Below are positions 1 to 9,171 of a stretch of DNA of 64,000 nt, one piece after another. Every line of letters begins with the position of its first letter. Positions within the stretch are counted from its first letter, which is position 1. The DNA is from Posidonia oceanica. Taxonomy: Eukaryota; Streptophyta; Magnoliopsida; Alismatales; Posidoniaceae. Location: the NCBI GenBank assembly GCA_037176725.1, contig JAZBRS010000057.1, positions 84,093,501-84,157,500 of the forward strand. The letters are read 5' to 3'. The translations under genes were made by a program, and so were the position numbers. Under the pieces are notes generated by a model, which searched no databases, had not been told where the DNA came from, and saw nothing but the letters and a program-made list of their open reading frames with translations.

Positions 1-2757
1 TGCCGGCTACTCGCGAGGGCTGGAGCGGCTTCAGGACGTGCTTCCGGTGCTTCCCAGTCGAACGGATGGAAGCTTCAGATCTCAGAGAGAGATCTGGAAC
101 TTTTGGGTTCAGAGGATGAAGCCGGAGGTCGGAGAGGATGTTTGCTGCTCGTCTGGCTGGATGGAGCCCTCCGGGAGGTTGCTGGAGGTCCGGGGAGCGA
201 TGCTGGATGATTGGATTATGGTTCTGGAGAGTGTGGAGTGAGTTTGATGGCTGGGTCGTCTTCTGGTCCGAAGGTGACACAGGTGTTTGGAGTGAGGTTT
301 AGGGTCTGTGGTGGGCGAGAAGGGCTGATGTTTGGGGCTTTGGAAAGGTGGAAGTCAGGTGAATAGCTGGGTGTAGTTTGGGAGGATTCTGTGGATTGTG
401 GAGGGGGGAATTATGGAATGGGTTCTAGTTGGTTGCAGTTGGCTTCAGAGGATGATTTGGGGCAGTTTTGGGTGATGGAATGGCTGTAGAAAGGTGAAGG
501 GGAATGGCTGTGTTTTGGGTGAACTTGGGGGAGTAATTGGGAGGAGGATGAAGGCCGGGAAGGAGTTTGGTTTTCTGGAAAAGAAGGAAGAAGGTTTTCT
601 GAAGATTTCAGAAGGAATGGGAGAAGGATTAGGTGTGGAGATTGGTCTGAGATGAGGCTTCTCTCCGGGATGTCAAAGGCTCCCTCAGACACACTCTTCT
701 GCTCTCTCTTCTGGAAATTGGAGGAGGCAGAGAAGAAGAGAGGAAGGTTGTTTCAGGTGGAAGAAATGGAGTGAAAATGCTCTCACTAACTGCTGGTGAT
801 GGTTTGCTCGTTGCTCGCTCTCACAGGTTGCCAACTGAAGGTCGACTCTCCTCTGGATTGAAGGAAGGACGGAGGATTATATCTGGGGAGCGGAGGCTGC
901 TGGCGCACTGGGAGTTTTCAAATTCGGCCGGCGGCCACTACAGCGGAGGGGACGGGGCGACCGGTCCCGGATTTGGTGCTGAGATGAGGAGACGGCGGGC
1001 TGCTGTAGACCGAAGTGACGGAGCTTCAAAATTCAAATGGAAGGAGGGAAGGGCAGCCGGCCGTCGTGGGAAGAATCTGCAGAAGAAGTATGCAGAAGGA
1101 GAAGGAGGGAGACAAAGTGTGCGGGCCGGACTGCTGCGGGCCGAGAAAAGCAGAGAAAATAAAAGAAAAAGAAACGGGCTGGGTTGAGCCCAGTAAGGAA
1201 AAGTAAGAAAGAAAGAAGGGAAATAAGAAAGAAAGAGGGGGTAGAATGGGGAAATAAAATAGGTAAAAATAAACTAAAAATAAGTAAAAATATTAGAAGA
1301 GTTGTGCTGTAGATTAGGATTTTAATTAAGATTTTTAATGGTTATTTTGAGTTGATTAATGTGTTTTGGGCTTGGTTAGGGTTTTAGGGTTTTGATTTTG
1401 TTTTTAATTGGTTTTCACTTGATTAAGTATTTGTTAAACCCTTTTTAAAATTATTTTAAAATTATGTTTCCTTTGTGGGACATTTAGAATATTGATTAGG
1501 ATTTTTTTAGGATTTATTTTGTATTAATTTAGGGTTGGTTTTATGTTTTTAAGTTGTAGTCTTCTTAGGGTTTTTCTTTCTTAAATCTTTTAAGTTATGT
1601 TTTAATTTTTATTTATTGGTTATTTCTTGAAGTTTTTAGTTGGATTTTTCTGGTTTGATAGGGTGTTTTTTAAGTCTTTTCAGATGTATTTTTCTTTCCT
1701 TTTTAATTAAGTTTTTAACTTGTTTTTCTTATGTTTATTAGGTTAGGTCTTTTGCCTTCTTTAATTACTTGTTTTAGTGTTTGATTTTCAATTCTTCTTT
1801 TTGGGTTTGTTTTTTAATTCTTCTGATGGGTTTTTACTTTTGCTGGGTTTAGATCTTATTTTAGTTTTTTCCTTGATTTTTCAGTGTTTTCTTTTGATTT
1901 GTTTTGCATTTTTTAGTTTGCATGTTTGATTTTTCTTTTAACTTGATTTAGTTAGGTTTAAGCTGTTAATAGCTTGTTTAATATTTTTTAATTGTTTTTC
2001 TTAAGGTTCTGATTTGTTGTCTTATGTTTTGAGGTTTTGCAGATTTTTATGGATTTTTGTGGATTTTTGCAAGAGAGGGAAAAGTAAAGGAGAAAGAGGA
2101 AAGAAATGGAAAAAGGGGGGGATAAAAGGAAAAAAGATAGGTTGGAGGAAAACGATTTTTTAAAAATTCAGAAAAAGTGTTAAAAATAAAGTAAAAATAG
2201 GTATAAGATAGAGGAAGGATAGAAGCACAGAGGGGGCCCACAGCCAGACCAGAAAAAGGATAAGAAAGGGATGAAAAGAGAGATGATAATCAGGAGAGAG
2301 AGAGGAGAGAGAAAATGATAATCCCAGAGAGAGAAAGGGATAATTTGGGTGAAAGAGGGTCCTAATGGTCTTGGAATGGGGTGAAAGTTGGTGAGTGGGT
2401 AGTCTAGGGTTTGAAGTCTTGGGTCTGAAGTTTTGGTCTGATTCTAAGGAGGTTTTGGAGGGGTTTCAAGGTGTAGAAGAAGGGTAGTTTCTCCTAAGTT
2501 TTCTAGGATTTTCAAGGATGGGTTGGGTTTGGAAATTCCTAGGTTTTTTGGGTAGGTTTGTTGAGTGGATAGTGGTAGGTTTTCCTATGGATTTTGGTTA
2601 GGTTTTGAGGTTGGGAAGGGGGGTAAAGGTTTAGGTCAAAATGGGCTGATTTTGAAGGGCAGAGAGGAGGATTAGGGTTAGGGTTTGGTTGGGGTTTGAT
2701 CCAGCAATCATCAAGAGGACTCCAAGGGTCCAAGCCTGCCAAGATGGGGTGTCAACA
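1..2757 (-). mobile_element. Element A, 3' LTR (partial, cut by window start)
   Basis: This stretch is collinear with 22456-25212 at a constant offset of 2455 bases, with about 16 substitutions and no indel found by eye. The LTR's 5' end on the minus strand is TGTTGACACCCC, seen here as its complement ending at 2757, and a polypurine tract follows at 2758-2770. It is therefore the 3' LTR of a minus-strand element, and about 3.2 kb of it lies outside the window. Content in sense order: a C/T-rich head, an AT-rich block with telomere-like AAACCCTAA words, and a GC-rich block. No TSD can be checked on this side. Confidence 0.95.
874..883 (-). promoter_or_regulatory. Candidate TATA box of LTR A
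   Basis: The sense strand reads AGATATAATCC here, after a long C/T-rich tract and ahead of a GC-rich block. The same word is in the 5' LTR at 23329-23338, and the solo LTR has GATATAAG at 52507-52514. Conservation in two related but diverged LTRs makes it a plausible core promoter. No start-site evidence is visible. Confidence 0.35.
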
Positions 2758-2825
2758 GATGCCCCTCCCTGAGTGAGGGCAAGCGGAGCGCGGCCGCTGC
2801 TCAGGGTTGACAAGACACCCCATCT
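2742..2825 (-). promoter_or_regulatory. Polypurine tract and nested inverted repeat, element A
   Basis: The sense strand reads CAGGGAGGGGCATC directly before the LTR tip, a typical plus-strand primer tract. Two inverted repeats surround it. The outer pair is 2742-2753 with 2814-2825 (12 bp, AGATGGGGTGTC against GACACCCCATCT), so the LTR tip pairs with a site about 60 bases upstream. The inner pair is 2767-2773 with 2800-2806 (CCCTGAG/CTCAGGG). The same arrangement occurs in C (26230-26309) and B (60836-60915). Confidence 0.8.
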
Positions 2826-2826
2826 G

Positions 2827-3304
2827 ACCAGCGGGAGCAGCGGGTTGCTATGGGTGTGGGCTACTTATTCGGCGGATGCACCGAAGATCGTAGCCCGTTG
2901 CCACAATGCAAGATGCCAGTGCAGGTGGATGCTGTGCTGTGTGTATGCATGCTGATGCAGGTGCAATGCAAGAGTTAGTATAAAAGTTAGTGCAGCTAGA
3001 AGAAAATGCTAATGCTGTGCAAGTGATATTGATGGTGTTAAAGTACTATGCAGTGCTAGCTAAGAAAATGCTGAGATGATGCAAAGAAAATGGTAAAAGG
3101 CGCGATGTGGTGCGACTGTCCGGCAGGGAGACCAGACTTGCACGACAAAGCGAAGGAAAACAGGGTGCAGCTGGTCCCCGCCCGGGGAGCAAGCTAGCAG
3201 GAAAGAAGGGTGCGAGGGGAGAGAGGCCAACTCTCCTATCGCAGGAAGGGGGTGCGTGACTTCATCTTCCTGGGACAAGGTCACGCCGAAAAGGAGAAAA
3301 AAAT
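2827..3304 (-). other. Element A, conserved 3' noncoding tail
   Basis: No gene is visible. The segment aligns loosely with 60380-60835 of element B and keeps short hairpins: GTGAC/GTCAC at 3256-3260 and 3280-3284, and a CCCC/GGGG hairpin near 3175-3190. Close to the LTR the words for a sequence ending in a CGAATAAGTA-like motif are shared with B and C. It sits between the hairpin array and the polypurine tract. Confidence 0.6.
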
Positions 3305-4216
3305 GATAAGGTGACGGGCTTATCGTCCGGATAGTTTACGGTCCTATCAACCGGGAGTGACAGTTTACGGTCCTGTCAACCGGAGCAGTTGTGAGTGATA
3401 GTTACTGAATATCAGCCGTATAACATGGTTGTGGGATAGTTTAGGAGTATCAGCCTAACGACAGTTTACGGTCCTGTCAACCGGTGGATAGTTTACAGAC
3501 CTATCAACTGGAGCGACAGTTTACGGTCCTGTCAACCGGAAACCACAAACCATGAGTGATAGTTACTGGATATCAGCCGTATAACGCAATGCCGGATAGT
3601 TTACAGTCTATCATCTGGAACGACAGTTTACGGTCCTGTCAACCGGCGGATAGTTTACAGACCTATCAACTGGAGGATAGTTTACAGTCCTATCAACTGG
3701 AAACGGCATTGCGAGGGACAGTTACTGGATGTCAGCCGTACAACATCATTGCGCGTGGTAGTTTACAGTCCTACCAACTGGTGGATAGTTTACAGACCTA
3801 TCAACTGGAGCGACAGTTTACGGTCCTGTCAACCGGCAAATAGTTTACAGACCTATCAACTGGAAACGCGCAATGATGAGGGATAATTACTGGATATCAG
3901 CCGTATAATGCAATTGCTGGTGATAGTTTAGGAGTATCAGCCTAACGACAGTTTACGGTCCTGTCAACCGGTGGATAGTTTACAGACCTATCAACTGGAG
4001 GATAGTTTACAGACCTATCAACTGGAAACCGCAATTGCAAGGGACAGTTACTGGATGTCAGCCGTATAACGTAATTGCACGCGATAGTTTACAGACCTAT
4101 CAACTGGAGCGACAGTTTACGGTCCTGTCAACCGGTGGATAGTTTACAGACCTATCAACTGGAAAAGTGCAATTACGAGAGACAGTTACTGGATGTCAGC
4201 CGTATAACACAACTGC
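3305..4216 (-). repeat. Element A, covarying hairpin-cassette array
   Basis: About 27-base repeats each form a short hairpin, GATAG...CTATC or GACAG...CTGTC, with GGTAG...CTACC once (3757-3761/3771-3775). They are grouped in five cassettes bounded by complementary words: 3424-3434 with 3543-3554; 3585-3593 with 3705-3713 (9 bp); 3744-3755 with 3867-3878 (12 bp); 3909-3917 with 4031-4039 (9 bp); 4070-4080 with 4167-4177 (11 bp). Between cassettes sits a hinge with its own hairpin, GATA...TATC or GACA...TGTC. An outer pair, 3385-3393 with 4208-4216 (9 bp), closes the domain. A GATAAG/CTTATC hairpin lies at 3305-3324. It is noncoding; its function is unknown. Confidence 0.9.
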
Positions 4217-4400
4217 GGGCCGACCATGGATCGACCAGAAGATAGTTTAGGAATATCAGCCTGAGATAGTTTCGGATATCAGCCTAGCACGAGTGATTGA
4301 TAGATTGATAGTTTCGGATATCAGCCTAGCACGAGTGATTGATTGATTGATAGTTTCGGATATCAGCCTAGCACGAGTGATTGATTGATTGATAAGAGGG
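4217..4400 (-). repeat. Element A, GATAG-TTTCGG-TATC repeats with GATT runs
   Basis: There are three near-identical copies of a unit of about 45 bases that contains GATAGTTTCGGATATCAGCC and ends in GATTGATTGATT. The word forms a GATA/TATC hairpin like the neighbouring array. The GATT run matches, in inverted sense, the (AATC)n tract at 59160-59372 of element B, so the order of modules is the same in both elements. Confidence 0.75.
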
Positions 4401-5180
4401 GGCAAGATCATGATGAGAATGATAAGATATCGGACTTATCGGCCGGCAAAGAGGGGATGAGGTAATGATGAGAAGTTGATCTAAAGAGGGGGATGAGATC
4501 ATGATGAGAAATTAGGCTAAAGAGGGGGATGAGATCATGATGAGAAATTAAGCTAAAGAGGGGATGAGATCATGATGAGAAATTAAGCTAAAGAGGGGGA
4601 TGAGATCATGATGAGAAATTAAGCTAAAGAGGGGGATGAGATCATGATGAGAAGTTAAGCTAAAGAGGGGGATGAGATCATGATGAGAAGTTAGGCTAAA
4701 GAGGGGGATGAGATCATTATGAGAAATTAAGCTAAAGAGGGGGATGAGATCATGATGAGAAGTTAAACTAAAGAGGGGGATGAGATCATGATGAGAAGTT
4801 AAACTAAAGAGGGGGATGAGATCATGATGAGAATTTAAGCTAAAGAGGGGGATGAGATCATGATGAGAAGTTAAGCTAAAGAGGGGGATGAGATCATGAT
4901 GAGAAGTTAATCTAAAGAGGGGATGAGATCATGATAAGAAGTTAAGCTAAAGAGGGGGATGAGGGAATGACGAGAATGATAAGATATCGGACTTATCGGC
5001 CGGCAAAGAAGGGATAAGGGAATGATGAGAATGATAAGATATCGGACTTATCGGCCGGCAAAGAAGGCGTAAGGGAATGATGAGAATGATAAGATATCGG
5101 ACTTATCGGCCGGCAAAGAAGGGGTAAGGGAATGATGAGAATGATAAGATATCGGACTTATCGGCCGGCAAAGAAGGGGT
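4401..5180 (-). repeat. Element A, 36-bp tandem array flanked by GATAAG hairpins
   Basis: About 14 copies of a 36 bp unit run from about 4455 to 4970 (copy starts at 4528, 4563 and 4599 show 35-36 bp spacing). Each carries the palindrome ATCATGAT and the purine run AAAGAGGGGGATGAG. A GATAAG...CTTATC hairpin followed by GGCCGGC stands before the array, and four more copies stand after it (about 4978-5180). B has a long GATAAG array at the same place but lacks the 36-mers, so these amplified only in A's lineage. Confidence 0.9.
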
Positions 5181-5247
5181 AAGGGAATGATGAGAAGAAA
5201 TCATCCCATGACGCCAGGAACGTCATAGGGGAAAGGGGGAAGGAATG

Positions 5248-5325
5248 ATACCAAGGGGCGATCAAAAGATGCCCCTGGTGTCGGGATGACACCAGGGGTT
5301 GGCCAGCGCGTCCTTGGCATCGAAA
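5248..5325 (-). repeat. Element A, CCCCTGGTGTC inverted-repeat module, copy 1
   Basis: CCCCTGGTGTC at 5272-5282 pairs perfectly with GACACCAGGGG at 5288-5298 over a 5-base loop. The module of about 80 bases is repeated at 5971-6050, where the stem is CCCCTGGTATC/GATACCAGGGG: both arms changed together. B has one copy at 58382-58408 with a single G.U-type pair. Confidence 0.85.
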
Positions 5326-5364
5326 GCAGAGAGTGATGACAAGAGTGTCGTGCTTGTCAGACGA

Positions 5365-6240
5365 GTTGTTTGGGGTACCAGCCTGCAAGGGACTCAGCTG
5401 AGGGCGATCAGCTGGGGACTCAGCTGGGGATGACCAGTCGAGAAGAGTGTCAGGTCGACGGACCTTTCGCCGAGCAGTTTGGGGTGCCAGCCCGCAAGGA
5501 ACTCAGCTGAGGGCGATCAGCTGGGGACTCAGCTGGGGATGACCAGCCGAGGAGAGTGTCAGGTTGACGGACCTTTCACCGAGCAGTTTGGGGTGCCAGC
5601 CCGCAGAGAACTCAGCTGAGGGCGATCAGCTGGGGACTCAGCTGGGGATGACCAGCCGAGGAGAGTGTCAGGTTGACGGACCTTTCGCCGAGCAGTTTGG
5701 GGTGCCAGCCTGCATGGGACTCAGCTGAGGGCGATCAGCTGGGGACTCGACTGGGGACGACCAGCCGAGAAGAGTGTCAGGTTGACGGACCTTTCGCCGA
5801 GCAGTTTGGGGTGCCAGCCCGCAAGGAACTCAGCTGAGGGCGATCAGCTGGGGACTCGATTGGGGACGACCAGCCGAGAAGAGTGTCAGGTTAACGGACC
5901 TTTCGCCGAGCAGTTTGGGGTGCCAGCCCGCAAGGGATAATGATCCAGCTGGGGGGCGACCAGCTGGGGATGATACCATAGGGCGGCCAAAAGATGCCCC
6001 TGGTATCAGGATGATACCAGGGGATGGCCGATGCGCCCCTGGCATCAGGACGTAAAGATAGATGAGTGAGTGGATGGATGATAGGTTGACGGACCTTTCG
6101 CCGGGCAGTTGGGGGTGCTAGCCCGCAGGGGACTCAGCTGAGGATGAACAGCTGAGGAGGATGACAGGTTGACAGACCTTTCGCCGGGCAGTTTGGGGTG
6201 CCAGCCCGTAGGGGCCGTGGTCCAGCCGGGGATGACCAGC
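5365..6240 (-). repeat. Element A, 109-bp tandem array
   Basis: The marker GTTTGGGGTGCCAGCC recurs at 5365 (variant), 5474, 5583, 5692, 5801 and 5910, an exact 109 bp period, with two decayed copies near 6105 and 6187. Each unit holds CTCAGCTGAG palindromes and the word GTTGACGGACC. A second copy of the CCCCTGGTATC inverted repeat (5997-6023) is embedded near the end. In B the related words occur as about two short copies at 58192-58320, so this array expanded in A. Confidence 0.9.
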
Positions 6241-6519
6241 TGGGGGCGCCGGATGGCGGAGCTTGATGTCGCGGGCCTGCAGATGCTCTGGGCTCCGGAT
6301 TGGGCGCTGAGGACTTCGCCGCGTTGGGATGTCTGCAAGTCTGATTAGGGGGCCCAAGATAAAGATGATGATGATATGCAATGCAGCAAAGAGTCTTGAT
6401 GCGCAAGTAGAAAGCAGAAACAGTTTCCATTGATATGATCTTGATAAGTACAACGCCTGCGGCAGGCCAGAAATGTACAGCACAATTGAAAGAAGACCAC
6501 ATGATGGTCGCACAAGGGC

Positions 6520-7722
6520 CTAGTCAACCCGGGCCTTCTTTGGCTGCCTGGAGTCGGGGAACAGGGGGCCGCTTGGCGGGACTTCAGTGATTGGCCAGAG
6601 CTGTCGGACTTCAGCTTCGTAATCAGGAGTGCATCCAGTACCTCTTACAGCTGCAACGTCTGTAGATTGGACCCCGTGCTGCATCAGACTAGCAAGCTTC
6701 TTGGTTGGGGCAGTGGTGCTGAGAGGATAAGTCTGTAGAAGCTCGGGCGCTGTACTGTCAATGAAGGCGCCCTGCTGGAAGCCAAACTGGCGCATGACCC
6801 TGATTGGGTGGTACTCTACGCCTGCTGTGAAGCCTGGAAGAATGATCAGCCGCGTGTCACGCGCGCTGAAGAAGATTGTGAATGGCTCTGCTGCAGAGGG
6901 AACGATGCGCCAGATCACAGCGTCGTCAGTCAGTGTTGACAGCCTCTCGTATTCTTCTTTGACGCTCTTGTCTGCTCTAGTACAGGCACTGCTGCAGTAG
7001 GCTTCGAAAGCATGCACTTGAGGGTGCAGAAGGTCCATCTCTAAGTGCGCGGTCAGCCAGACTTGTATGAGTGCTCCGCAACCGTGGAAGTGGCGGCAGC
7101 GATGAGAAATGCGGTCCAGCCCGCGATAAGTCTCTGCCAAGACAACTGGTGCCAGATCTATGTGCTGGGTCACCACAGCTAATGCAATCTCTGCGACTTT
7201 GATGGCCACTGTCAGTCGGCCATGAGTAAAGATTAGTTTGCCAAGGAAGCGGATAACAAATCCTCGGAGCCACAGCTCATCTCCGAGGTCAGCACGCTCG
7301 TTCATGATATCATCGAAGTGTGCAAGGCGAAGCATGGGCTCTGGTCCACTGGTGCAGATTAGCTTCTGTTGGCAGTCTTGAGTGGAGAGTCCAGTCAGTT
7401 GGTTCAGGACTCGGAGATATCCGTCGCGCCTCATGAAAACAGGCGGCCCCAGGATCTTTGAAAAGCCGCATATCCGACGCACCTCTTCCAGTGTGGATGT
7501 CAGCTCAGTTTTGTTGAAGCGGAAGACATGATGCGTCGGCTTCCAGAATCTCGCGGCGGCACACAGAAGGTGGCGGCTGACCTCCACATCAGCAGCCTTT
7601 AGCAGCTTAGTTGGTATGCCCCATAGGCGCAACTTTTCACAGTCTTGTAGAGTGAGCCTGCTGATCCACTCTCGCAGGGTTTCCGAGCAGTGTGCAGGAG
7701 TCAGCAGAGTAGGAAAGCCCAT
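6520..7722 (-). CDS. Plant-mobile-domain-like accessory protein of element A
   Basis: A 400-residue intact frame lies between pol and the 3' repeat zone in the sense orientation. I place the start at ATG 7722 (MGFPTL...), because element B begins at the equivalent ATG; the open frame extends 45 codons upstream. The sequence resembles the plant mobile domain family: a first helical block, then ARFWKPTHHVFRF (residues 57-69) followed by TSTLEEVRRICGF (75-87), and the later block WLRGFVIRFLGKLIFTHGRL (151-170). The C-terminus DSRQPKKARVD is basic and could act as a nuclear localisation signal (inference). Plant mobile domains are known from Arabidopsis MAIL1/MAIN and from mobile elements; extra ORFs are known in plant Ty3/gypsy elements. 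The role here is unknown. It is still open although gag-pol in the same element carries two frameshifts. Expression probably needs splicing or an internal promoter. Confidence 0.75.
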   Translation of the reverse strand: MGFPTLLTPAHCSETLREWISRLTLQDCEKLRLWGIPTKLLKAADVEVSRHLLCAAARFWKPTHHVFRFNKTELTSTLEEVRRICGFSKILGPPVFMRRDGYLRVLNQLTGLSTQDCQQKLICTSGPEPMLRLAHFDDIMNERADLGDELWLRGFVIRFLGKLIFTHGRLTVAIKVAEIALAVVTQHIDLAPVVLAETYRGLDRISHRCRHFHGCGALIQVWLTAHLEMDLLHPQVHAFEAYCSSACTRADKSVKEEYERLSTLTDDAVIWRIVPSAAEPFTIFFSARDTRLIILPGFTAGVEYHPIRVMRQFGFQQGAFIDSTAPELLQTYPLSTTAPTKKLASLMQHGVQSTDVAAVRGTGCTPDYEAEVRQLWPITEVPPSGPLFPDSRQPKKARVD

Positions 7723-9171
7723 TGTACTGGTTGCAGAAGACAGGCTGATTACTGCAAGGCTTGAGGTACCTGCTATCAATAAACAGTCAGATCTCGCAGG
7801 CATATAATCACTGACAGCAAGCAGAAATTGAGACTGAAAATGTAGTTCCATATGCATTCAGCAGAACATAGCAATTAAGCACAAATAAACAAAGGGAATT
7901 GGCAGCAGTCCGGCGCACTCGGGGGCGAGGGTTGGCAGGTGATCTGGACCGGCGCAGCTTGAGTGTCGTCGATGCGCTCTGCTGGGGAGGAGTATTGTCT
8001 CAGGGCCGAAGAGCGTTGCAGAGCGGGAGAGATTGATGGAAGAGGAAAGGAATGAAAGAGGATGCATGTATGCATGATGCAGGTGAAATGTTTATGAAGA
8101 TGAGTAGTATGCTTAGATGGATGAGTATGCTTGGGTGCCCTCAGCGTACGGAGTGCTTTGGTGCCTGCTGCAGAGGAAGGGAGTGGTCCTTCACTCACTG
8201 GGCCCTACTCAGACTCTCGGCTTATTGGTGGCGCTCCGGAACAGGTCGTTGGCATTATACAGGTGGTGATGTGGTGAGGACAGGCTACTGGCTGCACTCT
8301 TAGGACCTACACCTATTCTTTCAGCTCTTTTTTTTTTTTTGAAAGGTTTCTCCCTCATAGGTATGCAGTCTTTTTCTGCCCCTAGCTAGGAGAAGGTATG
8401 TGTTTGCTCTTGGGAGGATGTGGTGGACCTCTTTTTTAGGCTTGACACGCTGGGGATCTCTAGTAAAATATGGGGGATAACGGTGCCTGTGTTTTTTGGG
8501 CTACCTTTGCCCTTTTTCTTCTTCTTTTTTTTTTGTTTTGCTTGCTTTTCTCCTTTTTTTTTTGTTTCTGTTTTTGTTCTATCTCTTTTTTTTTTCTTTT
8601 TTTTTTGCTTGATCTTTTTCTCCTTTTTCTTTTTTTTTTTCAGGCTTTTGCTATCCCCATTCTGGTGGCAAAAGAAGGGTGCTTGAATTGTAATGGATTT
8701 AGGCTTTGGGTCTGCTGTGTGATGGGTAGAAGGAGCAGGGTCAGACTGCACACCCCTATCTCTAGGGCCGGCTTCTGTCTTCGTCTTCTGTTCCTTGGAG
8801 GTGCCCAAACCTAGATGTCTATTCTCACTTTTTTCAAGCTCACAACCTAACATTTTTTCTCCCTCAGAGGTGTATGTCCTTGCGAGATTAGGCATTTCGC
8901 CTGTCCTTATTGGTGGTGGCTCCCTCACTTGCTAAGACATCTAAGTAGTGCCAGGTGAGGCAGGGTGACTCTTTCCAGAGCAGGCAAGCACTTCTGGTTG
9001 TCATCACCAGGCTGAAGATGCAATGTTTGAGAGGATGACGATGATGATTTGAAAAGAAAGGGTGCAAGAGCTGAAAGGATGACGATGATGATTTGAAAAG
9101 AGAGTTGAAGCAAGAGGGCGAGAATGCAAGTGCAGGTGGGAGAAGGGTATCTGCAACGGGGCCGCTTTTGG
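7723..9171 (-). other. Element A, noncoding spacer between pol and accessory gene
   Basis: No convincing gene. On the sense strand 8510-8650 is an almost pure A/G tract, which gives long low-complexity frames that I reject. Motifs shared with B (49481-50608 and 56343-56709) include the 10-bp palindrome CCTAGCTAGG at 8382-8391 and repeated GAGGGAGAAA words. Possible 3' splice sites such as TTGCTGTCAG and TGATAGCAG precede the accessory ATG. The point matching the solo-LTR insertion in B is near 8075. Confidence 0.6.

Noticed and set aside
771..1187. 138-codon frame repeated at 23226-23642
   Set aside because: The duplication reflects the two LTRs of A; it is antisense to the element and composition-driven.
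3317..4230. CRISPR-like array of 27-base repeats
   Set aside because: No unique spacers, repeats abut or vary, the setting is a plant retrotransposon and there are no cas genes.
8386..8928. A 180-codon Lys-rich frame on the minus strand
   Set aside because: It reads the A/G tract between pol and the accessory gene; the tract is not protein-conserved in B.
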